Assembly (NCBI GenBank): GCA_032871835.1
Contig: CM065296.1
Location: forward strand, 19,447,501-19,511,500
Length of the DNA: 64,000 nt
Source: Dipteronia dyeriana
Lineage: Eukaryota > Streptophyta > Magnoliopsida > Sapindales > Sapindaceae
Reading direction: 5' to 3'
A program made the position numbers and the translations under genes. Below the pieces are notes generated by a model. It saw only the letters and a program-made list of their open reading frames with translations. It did not search any database and was not told the origin of the DNA. Shown one piece after another: positions 10,951-22,108 of this stretch (the stretch's first letter is position 1; every line of letters starts with the position of its first letter).

Positions 10951-12270
10951 CTTGTCCTCAATGTGGAAATCGGGATAAATTCGACGGAACTTCGCAAGCG
11001 ATTCCCATTTCTCCTCTTCGGGTGAACTATCCATCCACTAAATGAGAATCTATGGTTCCACAACACCCTAGCGTAAAATCTGTCTAGTAGCACATATTGC
11101 CAAAGGTTGGGACAAAGGTTTGTTTTGCTTTGACACTGGATGGAGGGGGTATGAATGGGAAATAATAGTACCACGAAATGGTTTCGGAGCCGAAATGTGG
11201 AATACTGGATGTATTTTTGAGTCGGTTGGTAAGTCTAAGCGGTAAGTAACTTGGGCGATACGCTCAAGGATGGTGAAGGGTCTATAAAATCATTTAGCTA
11301 ACTTTTAGGAAAAGTGTTGCGCCACCGATATTTGATGGTAAGGCTGTAATCAAACTAGAGCCTGATGGCCAACTGCTAGCTCAAGGTCACAGCAATGTGC
11401 ATTTGTTTTTTACTGCATTCGATTCTGAGCGGTGCGTAGATTTTCTTTTAAGGTATGAAGTAAGGTATCACGATCTACTATGGCCTCATCTAAAGCTTGG
11501 ATTGAAGTAGAGCCCTTGACGTACATGGGAATCGTAGGGGGTAAACAACCGTAGAGGGCTTGAAAAAACGACATCTTGAGTCCACTGCGATAGCTAGAAT
11601 TATAACAAAATTATGCCCAACAAAGATAAGAAGTCCAAGCTTGAGGTCTCTCTTGGGTGAAAGCCTGAAGATACTGCTCAAGACCGTGGTTTACTACCTC
11701 AGATTGACCATCTGTTTGCGGTTGATAAGTTGTGTTGCACTTCAAGGTCGTACCACTGAGTTCGAATAACTTTTTCCAAAAATTACTAACAAAAATTGGC
11801 TCACGATCTGAAATGATGGTGCTGGGAAATCCATGGTGTTTGATTACAATTTCGGTAAACAATTCGTTAGTTTTAACAACTGTGAAATGGGTTGGAAAGG
11901 GGCCGAAATGGGCTGACTTTGTTAAACGGTCCACGACTACTATGATGGTTGTGAAGCCACGTGAAGGGGGTAGTCCCACAATGAAGTCCATTGTGACATC
12001 TTCCCTTACAAGTGATGGTATCGGGAGAGGTTAAAGAGATCCAGTAGGAGCGCTGGTAGTGTATTTTGTTTGTTGACAAACCAAACATGTAGCAACAAAC
12101 TCTTCAACATCTCTACACATATGTGGCTAAAAAAATTAGAAGCAAGGCGAACCAATGTTCGTTTGACGCCCGAGTGATCTACTAAATGAGTGGCATGATA
12201 TTCGGCTAATAAGCTCGACTTCAATGAAGATTGGGGCTGATGTAGAAATGGTGTTTGAACAAAACAATTA
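10951..12270 (-). pseudogene. Chromovirus (Ty3/gypsy) integrase and chromodomain, broken
   Basis: On the minus strand, after RNase H: an H-H-C-C finger remnant (HATHLVDHSGVKRTL, about 12200-12150; the C-C pair lies in a second frame near 12080). Then the core MDFIVGLPPS (first Asp), VVVDRLTKSAHF, ISDREPIF (second Asp) and TYQPQTDGQSEVVNH (Glu), 11991 to 11611. Between 11080 and 10951 a chromodomain reads GVVEP-ILI-WMDSSPEEEKWESLAKFRR and ends YPDFHIEDK at 10951, interrupted by stops. A C-terminal chromodomain marks the chromovirus branch; the overall wording is closest to Reina-type elements. The 3' LTR that should follow is missing. Several frameshifts make this non-functional. Confidence 0.83.
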
Positions 12271-14330
12271 TGTCCGTAACAGAGTAAAAAGGATCTATAG
12301 TTCCTGTTGTCAACTTGTAGTGGAGTGTAATAAGGTCTGCCAGTGTTTTGTTCTCTGATTGAAGTATGTCAAGGAACTCAGAAATTGGATGACTTGCCAA
12401 AACGAAAATCGATGAGGTAGGGGGTTGGGCTACAAGGTTGGGTTCTTCGTGCATGCGCAAAAGCACATCAGCTGCTCAGTTCAGATTTTCGGCATTGTAC
12501 TCAATTCGAAAATTATACCCTAGTAACTTACGAACATAAATCCGTTGGTCAAAAGTTTGAATGACTTGTTGGAGTAGCTCATTGATACTTTTATGATCCG
12601 TACGAATGACAAAGAAGCGCCCAAGAAGATATTATCGCCACTTTTGGACAGCCTCCATTATGGCGTGCAACTCTTTTATGTATGTGGACGATGCTCGAAG
12701 TCGGGGTCCCAATTTGTGGCTGAAATAGGCAATTAGATAGCCATCTTGCATCAATACTGTGTCGATACCCACATTCGAAGCGTCTGACTCTACCATGAAT
12801 TCTTCATCAAAGTTCGAAAGACATAGCACTGGTGTTTCACTCATAGCTTTCTTTAAGGCATCAAATGTCAAAGCTACCGAAGGTGACCATATAAAATTAT
12901 CCTTACACAGTAAATCGATCAACGGAGCTGCAATAGATGCATATCTTTTGATGAACCGAAGATAGTAACCGGTGAGACCCAAGAAACCCCTCAATTGTTT
13001 CTGAGATTTTGGAATTGGCCAAGAGAGCATCGAGTCGATCTTAAGAGGGTCGGCTTTCACTCCCAAAGGTGTCACAATGTGTCCCAAATAATCAATGGTT
13101 TCCTGACAGAAAAAACATCTAGACAACTTAACATAGAATTGGTTAGAACGCAAGCAACCCAAAACTTGTTGGAGATGAATTGTATGGTCCTCAATTAAAT
13201 TGCTGTAAACCAAGATATCGTCAAAGAAAACAATAACGAATTTATGCAAGTACGAGGCAAATAATTGGTTCATTGTGGCTTGAAAGGTGGAGGGAGCATT
13301 CGACAGTCCGAAAGGCATGACAAGGAACTCAAAGTGGCCATCATGTGTATGAAATGCAATCTTATAAATGTCCCGGTTATGCACCTGGATTTGATGGTAA
13401 TCGGCACATAAGTCCAACTTATTGAAGATCGATGCGCCTCCAAGTTCGTCTAAAAGCTCGTCTATGGTAGGTATCAGATATTTGTCTTTGATGGTGGCTG
13501 CATTTAAGGCTCTATAAACTACATAAAAACGATATGAGCCATCCTTTTTCTTCACCAAAAGTACAGGTGATGAGTAGGGACTCTGATTGGGTCGAATAAT
13601 TCCTTGATCAACCATTTCCTTAATAAGTTTCTTCATTTCAGCCTTTTGAAAATAAGGATATCTATATGGGCGGACGTTGAAAGGGCTCGTGTTTGGGAGG
13701 AGATGAATTTTGTTATCAATTAAACGATGTGGTGAGAGGCTTGTCGATGGTTGGAATATGATCTGAAATTGTTGTAGAACCTTACGAATGGAAGACGGAA
13801 GCATTGCTAGAAATTTAAGAGGATTAAAGCTGGTTACGGATGTTGTAACAGAAGCATCAGTGGCAAGGAGTTTATATAATTCGAATAATCCATTGACCTC
13901 ATCCCGAAGAACTAAGGCCTGCAATTGATTGAATGAAATTTGTCGAGGTGAAAGATCAACATCCCCTCGAAGTATTACTGTTATACCATTCCATAAAAAT
14001 TTCATCAAGAGAGCGGAATAGTCGTGGGAAATCCGACCTAGTAGTTGTAACCATTGTATACCCAAGACGACATCCGGACCTTCGATAGGAAGTATGTAGA
14101 GGTCCATGTTAAATAGTTACCCCTGCATCAACAATGCTATCAGTGGACAAAAAAATTGGCACACCAAAAAATCACCATTTCCAATAACACACGAAAAGTA
14201 CTTGTAGCTTGCACATTCAATCTGAGATTTTCATAAAACGATGGTTTAATGAAATTGTGAGTGTTTCTGTTGCCTATGAGGACCTGAAATTATTGATTAT
14301 TGATTTCTCCGAGCAAGCGAAGAGAGAGAG
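12270..14330 (-). pseudogene. Chromovirus protease-reverse transcriptase-RNase H
   Basis: The longest intact frame in the window, 491 codons (14107 to 12632). The protease core just upstream should read VLIDSGSTHNFI, but reads VLIGNRNTHNFI at about 14285-14252, so the catalytic D-S-G is gone. After the protease tail (PIEGPDVVLGIQWL) the RT follows: RPNQSPYSSPVLLVKKKDGSYRF, KLDLCADYHQIQV, FGLSNAPSTFQ and the active-site box VFFDDILVYS near residue 297. The RNase H contains ESDASNVGI and TYIKELHAI. A stop after EAVQKWR separates RNase H from its C-terminal half (RTDHKSINELLQQ, about 12610-12560). Odd substitutions include VVYRALN for the usual VDYRALN. Confidence 0.87.
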
Positions 14331-14439
14331 GATTACTGTTTCCTACTAAGGTGTTGAGGCTGGAAATGTCCCCTGTCACTACAGTCTCGTCCCCAATTTC
14401 ATTCAAAAGCTACGTAAGGTCATCACACATATCGTTCTC

Positions 14440-15467
14440 ACCATCATCGATACCCAAAAGTAACAAAAACTTGTTGTGGCATCAGTGATTCGAATTCCAC
14501 TTCTGATCATAATTATAACACATTCCCTTTTCACGTTTTTCTCGGAGTTCCGTTGGTGACAAACGACGGATTGACAATGATAGGTTTGGCAATAGAGGCG
14601 AGAGATTGGAAGGAGGTGGTGTTGGTTTTGTACCACTGGAATGTATAACAGTAGATGGTGTTGTAGTTGGAGCTTGAGGTTGTTTGGGTGTTGTCATGAA
14701 GGGCTGGTGTGTTTTAGGTGCCCATTTGTTCCAAATTTGATGGTCCGCCTTAACATCATCACTACGAGCCTCATACGCCCGAGCGAGAGCAAATGTTTCA
14801 TTAATGTGGTAGGCCGAGAGAGCAGTAATTCATGACGGATATCCTATCATAGGCTAGTGATGAAAAAAAAAATTAAGAGATGCTTAGATATTCTAGTTAC
14901 CTTGTTCATTAAATCTTTGAATTCAGTTTGAAAATCGACTACGGTAGTTTTCTTTATCAACTTCGAAAGGGCACCTTGATGGTCCTCATAGATAGAAGCT
15001 CCAAAACGGTATTTCAGATTGAGAAGGAATTCCTTCCAAGTTGTGAGCAGATTGTTCGTTTTCATCCATTGATACCAAGCATACGCACAACCTTCTAAAT
15101 GGAACGATACGATCTGGAGACGCAACGGATCCTGGGCACTATGAAATTCGAAAAACTCTTCTATTCAAAATCCCCAGCCATTTGGATAAGTTCCATCAAA
15201 TTTGGGAACCTCCATCTTCATAGAGTGAAGAACTGGTGTGATGTCAGACATACCCGGTGTGACGGCGGTGCCAATAAGGTGGTCGGTCAGTCGATGTGAA
15301 ACTTGTGGAGAATTGCTGGAGGAGCCTTGAACTTGAGATAGCAGATCTTCAAGGAAAGAGTCGATGATGGCCATGTACTCCTGTAATGTTTGATGGACTG
15401 CCATGGTTTGGTTATCAAATTTAGCTTGCAAGGCTTTGATTACAGACAACACATCAGAATCAGCCAT
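14440..15467 (-). pseudogene. Chromovirus gag, broken
   Basis: It starts MADSDVLSVIKALQ at 15467. A first frame of about 100 codons ends at an in-frame stop inside the usual gag entry (KFDGTYPNGWGF-stop-IEEFFEFH). A second block (15125 to 14847) contains LQIVSFHLEGCAYAWYQWM and WKEFLLNLKYRFG, the standard Retrotrans_gag core. The zinc knuckle region near 14520 reads CYNYDQKWNSNH-stop-C, so the second Cys is Tyr and a stop interrupts the motif. The primer-site word lies just upstream at about 15490-15505. Confidence 0.8.
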
Positions 15468-15489
15468 TGGAAGAGGAAGGCAATGAAAG

Positions 15490-15507
15490 CACCAATTGAT
15501 AAGACCT
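15490..15507 (-). other. Primer binding region of chromovirus
   Basis: The minus strand reads CTTATCAATTGGTGCTTTC, close to the TATCAATTGGTGC word that follows the 5' LTR in many plant chromoviruses. It lies just before the gag start at 15467. Confidence 0.5.
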
Positions 15508-15509
15508 CC

Positions 15510-15960
15510 TGTAAATCAAAACGAGAAGTCGGTGTGGGGCACTCTTTGATCGAGTGTTGGCTCTTGAGAAAAGCTTGGAGAGAAAGAAATAGAAGAAAAA
15601 GCTAGAGAGAAAAAGGAACAGAAAAGAAAATTATTCTCTTAATTCATTACCTCATTTTCCAATACAGTATATCATATATATCTTTGCCTCAGCACATGTT
15701 CTAGCCACGGCTCTAACAGAATTAAGTTACAAAATTAAAGCTATACAAATGATTTGGAATAAAGAAAAAGCAAAACCTTTTATCAAGATCAGATGGTGTT
15801 CATTGCACAAAGTCATCGAGTCATCTTGGTGCCTTTCTATCTCGTCTGGGCCTCTCTTTCGATTGGGTCGTATTCTTCCTTTCCACTTCTTGTTCCTCTT
15901 CTTCATTCGATCCATCAACTTGCATTGGGTTTTTGTCATTAGGCCCATCTACCATTATTG
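15510..15960 (-). repeat. Probable 5' LTR of chromovirus
   Basis: Sequence between the primer region and the AT-rich flank. The minus strand ends ...GATTTACA next to the primer region and carries a TATATATGATATA promoter-like word near 15675. No second LTR exists in the window for comparison, so the outer edge (about 15960) is approximate. Confidence 0.35.
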
Positions 15961-16408
15961 ATGTTGTATCATTTTATTCCTTCTTTCTCAACTATTATTA
16001 GATTCATTTTTGTATTTTACTTTTTATCATATTTATGGTGAATGTTAACTTTTTTTCTTTTATTAAAATAACATTATTCTTATAAAACTTTTATTATAGA
16101 GGACCTAATTAATGAATTCTAAAATCTCAAATTCTATTTTTTGTTATTTAATTTGTCCATATATAATCTAAATTTGTTATATCAAAACTCAACGAATCAC
16201 AAATATGAATTAATATTATCTTGAGTGTTTTTATATTCATGAAGATATGCAATTGTTAGTACCGAATCATCAAAATATATTATACGTGACTTTTTTTTAA
16301 CTTTGTATGACATGTCATATCTTTATAATCAATTTTCTTTGGTCCAGTTTGGCATTGCTTCCCCAGCTGCTTTTGGGGCCAAAAGTGATTCTGGACTTAA
16401 GACAGGGT

Positions 16409-17310
16409 TGTTGACGTCGATTTCTGGATTGTGTCAGAAAAGCCAACAAGGATTGGATTTCGGCTAATAATTCAAAGAGAAAGAGATTCAGAGAGAGTAA
16501 CGAAGACACAAGTTTTGCGTGGTAAAACTCCGATGGCTGGAGAAACGTCCACGGGTGGTTGAAGGATCAACCAAGCCAAAATCCACTATGAAAATATGAT
16601 GTTTACAAGCTCTCGATCTCTCTTTTTTCTCTCTGTATTTTTCTGTTACTTGTTGTGTATGTTATATTGCCTATATCTCTTTTGGAACGAGATTATGGGT
16701 CTATTTATATGTTTATAGAACCCTAATCTGCTTTGTACAAGTAATACAGGATCTTTGTATTTAATTGTGATTCGGTTACTTGCTTGAGGTTGATTTGTCT
16801 TCTTTCCTGTTCGGAGTCTCTTATGGAAATCGAATAAGACTCTAGTAGTGCATTTTTATTTGGACTTGTTTCCTTATAAGAATATAGTCTTTGTAGCGAA
16901 ATCAAGTTGTTTCCTGATTGAGGATTCTTCTAGCTCAGTATCCTGTTCTCTTTGGGATTCTTACCGATGGATATCTTCGCGTATTTAATTACTTAATCCG
17001 TGTGAATTAAGCACCAAGTTTCTTGTTCGGGTCGCATTTATCCCGGGTAAGAATAACACTGGTTGGTCCCGAGTAGATACGTTTGAGCTCGAGTAGAAGA
17101 TGCTTTTTGGTTAATCCCGAGTACTTTTAATCGATTCGGAGTAATTTAGTTGATCCTGAGTAGGTCTTGCCAAGCTACTGGTTTACTCGGGTTTTCTTCT
17201 CTTTAATGATGCCTCATAGGTTATTTCCTGAGTGCCTATTTGGGTATCCACCTGGCAATTTTCTTCTTCCTGTTGATGACATGTATGCTTTGTAAAATTT
17301 ACATACGATA
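16409..17310 (-). repeat. G2 3' LTR
   Basis: 902 bp, reading TGTTGACGTCGATT on the plus strand at one end and CATACGATA at the other (the partner LTR ends CATACGACA). It contains repeated CCCGAGTA/ACTCGGG-type words between about 17040 and 17200 and the complement of a TATAAATAG promoter word. Confidence 0.93.
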
Positions 17311-17311
17311 A

Positions 17312-17320
17312 TACCCCCTT
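17312..17320 (-). other. G2 polypurine tract
   Basis: The minus strand reads AAGGGGGTAT directly before the 3' LTR start. The same AAGGGG-TAT word precedes the 3' LTR in G3 (59006-59014) and G4. Confidence 0.7.
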
Positions 17321-17787
17321 AAAATATTTTTGCCGAGTAAATTTTATTTCGGGCAAGAGTATTTTAATCATCTTAATTTTTACTCGTCAGAATAGCCGTC
17401 TTGTCATAATGGCGTGCCTTAATAGTGACCCTGTAATTTCGATTCGCTTTATTACGCGAGATCTTAAATGATGGCGACGTTTTGAAGTTCTGACGGTCGA
17501 GGGCTACTTCTTGTTTTGACACGTGTCCCTCGTCTCTTCGTTTTTCAATATCATTTATGAGAAATGATTTTTGCGTCTCCTCAAACGCCGCATACGTCAT
17601 CGAGTTTCATCATAAAAATCCTAGGGTTTCGTGTCGTCTCCTCTTTAAATTATTCGCTGAGAGAAATCGTTGGTTTATTCTCAACAATTTTCAGTAGATA
17701 TTTCTTTAAACTCATATTTCTTTATCCAGAAGTTCGCGATTCTCCGTTTGAAAATCTTGCAACAATCTCAATTCAAGGTTAGTTTTA

Positions 17788-20721
17788 ATGGGGCTATCCT
17801 CCCGCCATCGTCTCTTTAAAATCGCTTTTGATGGTTAGAACGTGGGGATTTCCAGTTAGTTTCTTGCATTAAACGATTACTGGGGGATATCCCAATAGAT
17901 GAACCTTCATTCTTAGAGGTTGATGTTTCTGGGCTTCACCCTGACGTCACTTTCAGCCCTGTATCGAGTTCTCCATCTAGTTCTGATTCTGATATTTCTG
18001 ATCACAGGGTATCTTTTCGAAGGATGGGTAAACATCAGAGCAGAAGTAAGGTATAGAAGCAAGGCTCGAGCAACGTTCAGACCAGGGAACAAACTGTTAA
18101 CGAGGGTGACATTGATGAAGTGTACAGGGCGTCTCATCTTTCGTTTTCTGATACTCGCCCGAGTGGCTTTGACACTGAGCCGAATGTGGTCGGGCCAGCT
18201 GAGATAGAAAAATACCGCTCTCGATTCGACTTGCCCGACTTGGTCACTTTGGTTCCTGTGGGGGATAGAGACGTATGGAATCCTCCTGAGGGTATGGTCG
18301 CGATTGATGGATCCATGCTTTGCTGCGGCGTCACACTTCCCTTTCAACCATTTATTGCATGGTTTTTGGCTGAGGCAGGGATAGCCCCAGCTCAATTGGC
18401 CCCGAATAGTTATAAAATCTTGATGTGCATGTGGCATATGTTCAGTCGAATGAACCTTTCGCCGCATTCCCCGAATGAAATCAAGCATTTTTTTACGCTG
18501 AGGCAGGTTAGCAAAACGGGGACCTATTTTCTTGCATCTACTCCATCAGACGGTTGGGTCCCCAAAGAATCAAAGGTGAATCAGGAGGTCGATTCTTCTG
18601 ATGACCCAAAAAAGAAGGGTTTTGTATGGGGATTCCCTACATCCAACAAGTTCTAGAAGAACAGTTGGTTTTTTGCTGAAGGGGCTCTTGGGCTCAACGT
18701 TACTGTTGGATCTGAGGATTCCTGAACGGTGTTGAGTGTTCCCCGTTTCTTCTGTTCCCCCGAAGTATGGAACATAAAAATAATTGATTATAATGATTCT
18801 AACCTGAAGAGGCTGACTCGGGCAGCTGTTCATACTCTGGAGAAGAGGAGCAATAGCTACCTTTTTAAAGAGGAGGATTTGATAAAACTCGGCTTCTTCA
18901 GACAGATTTCGGGCCATCGCAGGCGATGTAAGTAACCCGGCGCCCTTCCTATTGTATTTTTCCGCTTTTCATTTTCTGATATGAATTTATTTTTTAAGTG
19001 TTCGATACGGACATCGTCAGCGATCTTCAGGCTCGCCAGGTGAAGTTGATTCTGCAGGCGAGTAGAAAAGAAGCTTCCCGTCAGGGTGATGAGGGTATTG
19101 CTCCACCAGAGCCTGATGAGGAAACCGACACTGCTGAGAAATGAATTCCCGAGTGCGTTGATCAGGGTACTCGGCCTCCTACTCAGGATTCTGCTGGTCC
19201 AAGTAGCTAGAGTGAAGATCCGTGTGAAGAGCCTGTTGGATGGTTTGAAGCCGGCGATGGTGGTAATGTCTTGACGGATTAAGTGCCTGCAGGTGCCAAA
19301 TTCTTTGAGTCTTTTCAGGATGATCCGTAGGAAGATCCTGCTGCTGATCTTAACTTCCACCGTTCTCGGGGTGAGAAGCGAAAGGCAGTTAGTTCGCCGT
19401 CTCGTCCTCTCAAAGTTCATCGGGTAGTCTCATTTATTGACTCCAGTGACGAAGATGTTGCGGATGAGATTGCCCTGAGTGTTGGCGCTGGAGAATCAGT
19501 AGGTACGGACGTTTCAGAACCGAGAAGGGCTTCTTCTACCCCCGAGGTTGGAAATATTGGGGCTGAACCTTCGGGGGTTCCTTCAAATCTTTCTCCATCC
19601 TTAGAACCGAACAGGGCTTCTCCTGCCCCCAAGTTTGGAAATCTGGGAGCTGAATTCTCGGGGGTTCCTTTATTCCTTTCTTCCTAGGATATGCTACAGG
19701 AGATGTCCTCCGATCGGGCTTTTATGGAAGAAGACCGCTGGAGCGGCTTTTGAGATGGTTCCCTGACCGAACGTCTCAAAAATGTTTTTAACGGTTCATC
19801 TTATGTAAGTTAAATCCGACTACTTTATTGTTTTGCTTCTGTCAGATTTCTGAATATATCTCTTTGCAGATGGTGGCCGAATTCGCTGAGTTAGTTCAGA
19901 CGCAGCAACATCAAGCTGATCGAATAAGGTATCTAGAGGCTCAACTGAAGGCAAGTGAGGAGGGACGTGCTCGAGCCGAGAAAGCTTACCAGCAGGAGGT
20001 CGGTTCTGTACAGATATTCACCGACCATTGTCTGGCGAAGCAGGTTGAAGCCGAGGAGAAGGCATCTTTGGCAGAGGAGAATGTTGCATCACTTCAACAT
20101 CTCCTATCTTCTGCTGAAGAATCCGTGCTTAAGTTCGAGCAGGAGGCGGAGCAGTCGAGGTCGGCATATGACCAAAAAATCAAAGATCTGGAGCGCCAGG
20201 TGTTGAAAGTTGAATCCCTATCCCGAGTGGCCAGGTTGGAACTTGAAGTCCAAGGGGTGGATCGTTTTAAAAGATCCCCTGCTTACGATGCCCTACTTCT
20301 TTGGTAGTTTCAACGCGGGTTAGTTTCGGTTGGCGAGTTCTTCAAAGTTAAGAATAGGGCTACCGAGAAAGCTCGAGCTAATTGGGAGCTGTCAATCAAA
20401 CATCATGTGGACCGGTCCTTGGAGTCTCTTCTGATTCAGATGAAGGAATGGAGAGCCTACTGTCGTAGTCAAGGGAAAGAGCCACATCCCATGCATTTAG
20501 AGATTCCGTCCGAGCATTCTCTCTCGACCTTTTATGTAAGTCAAGAGTCGGTTGAGGGTGTAGTCCCAGATGTCGGGCCAGTCCCGGGTGAAGATTACAA
20601 CCAGTGGAGGGATGATATTGTCGACAATATCGCTTGACCGTCTAATGAGAGCCTGCTTCGTGAGTACGAGATGGTGCCAGATCCGAGTATTGGCAAAGGC
20701 TCGAAATCCTCGCAACCTTAA
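17788..20721 (+). pseudogene. G2 antisense gene: Transposase_28-like coiled-coil protein, three exons
   Basis: It lies opposite to gag-pol. Exon 1 (17788-18927): start MGLSSRHRLF, a Ser/Asp-rich stretch, then from 18120 a long frame with the Transposase_28 ('putative gypsy type transposon', Pfam PF04195) wording: LPFQPFIAWFLAEAGIAPAQL, NSYKILMCMWHMFSR, IKHFFTLRQ, GFVWGFPTSNKF. Intron 1 is 18928-18998 (GTAAGT...AG) and joins the frame as R-R-L-FDTDIVSDLQ. Exon 2 (18999-19804) is acidic, with stops. Intron 2 is 19805-19869. Exon 3 (19870-20721) starts MVAEFAELVQTQQHQADRI and is a Glu/Gln-rich coiled coil, ending KGSKSSQP. Stops at 18654, about 18722, 19141 and 20306 disable it. Its biochemical role is unknown; the family is found only in plant transposons. 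Confidence 0.8.
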
Positions 20722-20803
20722 TTTTGTAGAACTGTAGAAAATTCTGATTTATTTTTTACTTGTAAAGAACCAATCTTTGATCTGTAACCATTCTTTTAAG
20801 AGC

Positions 20804-20809
20804 AATAAA
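20804..20809 (+). terminator. Poly(A) signal of G2 antisense gene
   Basis: AATAAA in a T-rich context, 83 bases after the last base of the stop codon. G3 has AATAAA at the same 83-base distance from its own antisense stop. Confidence 0.6.
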
Positions 20810-20888
20810 ATTTTATTTTATTTTGAATTGAATGGTCTTGATCTGTTTATTGTTGATTGTTGCCGAGTGCTGTATTAAACTGGCTAAT

Positions 20889-21350
20889 GTTCGGGTAACT
20901 TAACCGAGTATCTTATTAAACCAGTTATTCACCCGAATGACTTCAATTGCCAAGTGTATTATTAAACAGGTTTCTTCGAGGTTCGGGTAACTTAACCGAG
21001 TGTCTTATTAAACCGGTTGTTACCCGAATGACTTCAATTGCCAAGTATCTTATTAAACTGGCTTCTTCGATGTTCGGATAACTTAACCGAGTATCTTATT
21101 AAACCGGTTGTTACCCAAATGACTTCAATTGCTAAGTATCTTATTAAACTGGCTTCTTCAATGTTCGGGTAACTTAACCGAGTATCTTATTAAACCGGTT
21201 GTTACCCGAATGAATTTAATTGCCAAGTATCTTATTAAACTGGCTTCTTTAATGTTCGGGTAACTTAATCGAGTATCTTATTAAACCGGTTGTTACCCGA
21301 ATGACTTCAATTGCCAAGTATCTTATTAAACTGACTCTTTATTATTAACC
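20889..21350. repeat. G2 tandem array, 5 x about 91 bp
   Basis: Units start GTTCGGGTAACTTAACCGAG at 20889, 20981, 21072, 21163 and 21254. Each unit contains the word TATCTTATTAAAC twice, so there is also a half-unit periodicity of about 45 bp. The array lies between the 3' end of the antisense gene and the end of pol. G3 carries the same array in the corresponding place. Confidence 0.9.
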
Positions 21351-22108
21351 GAGTCATCTTGAAACAGGCAAGTTTACACTTGTGTTTCATACCCGGTTGC
21401 TACCCGAACATTACATCAAAGCTCACCATGATCATACGTTCGAGTCCTTACGCAATACCAATGACGTCTCCCCAGTTTTTATGCGCAAGGGTTTGCTGAA
21501 TCGTTGAGCTCTTTTTTAAAAAAAAAATTTGCTTCAACACAGCTACGCATTTCACCGGAATTTCTCCCGATAGCGTCCCGAGCATTTTTTCAGAGTCTGG
21601 TGCATCGGGTTGCCTTTTTACGAAGGTCATTTTGACCTTGCTCGGCTGGCATGCTCCTACGAGCTTCTCCGCCCATTCGGGATTTGATGGTCCCGAGAAT
21701 TCTATTTGCTTGCATGTTCTTATTATCATGCTCTGTTTCCATAAGTTCTTATTATCATATGCCTTCTTTTGGAAATCCCGAGCTAGATGCTATCCTTTCG
21801 AAAATTCCGAGTAGTTTTATTTATTATTGCAAAAAATCAACAAAGATTTAAATTACAGTTTAATATTTATCCTGACTAATATTGTCCTGACTAGAAAAAA
21901 GAATAAAATATTTAATATAAATATATATATTTTAAGTATAGAAAATCTTCAGATATTGGGCATTGTATGGTCGGGGTAAAACCCCTCCATTGGGTCGAGC
22001 AATCCAATAAGCTCCATGGCCGACTATTCCCAAGATCTTGTATTCTTTAAGCGGATTGGTGAGGTCTTGCTTGATTTTTCCTCCCAGTCAGCCCCGATCT
22101 TGGCCACC
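21351..22108 (-). other. G2 pol 3' remnant and untranslated spacer
   Basis: At 22100-21960 the minus strand encodes the last part of integrase (IVGHGAYWIARPNGGVLPRP, then NAQYLKIFY), matching G3 54525-54620. It joins directly to the segment that in G3 precedes RT (KEYK at about 51510). The rest is noncoding spacer alignable with G3 54620-55080. Confidence 0.75.

Noticed and set aside
17913..18488. A 191-codon frame on the minus strand inside G2
   Set aside because: A shadow of the antisense gene's exon 1 on the plus strand, which has recognisable Transposase_28-like wording.
18857..19420. A 187-codon minus-strand frame in G2
   Set aside because: Basic, low-complexity translation with no family resemblance, overlapping exons 1 and 2 of the antisense gene.
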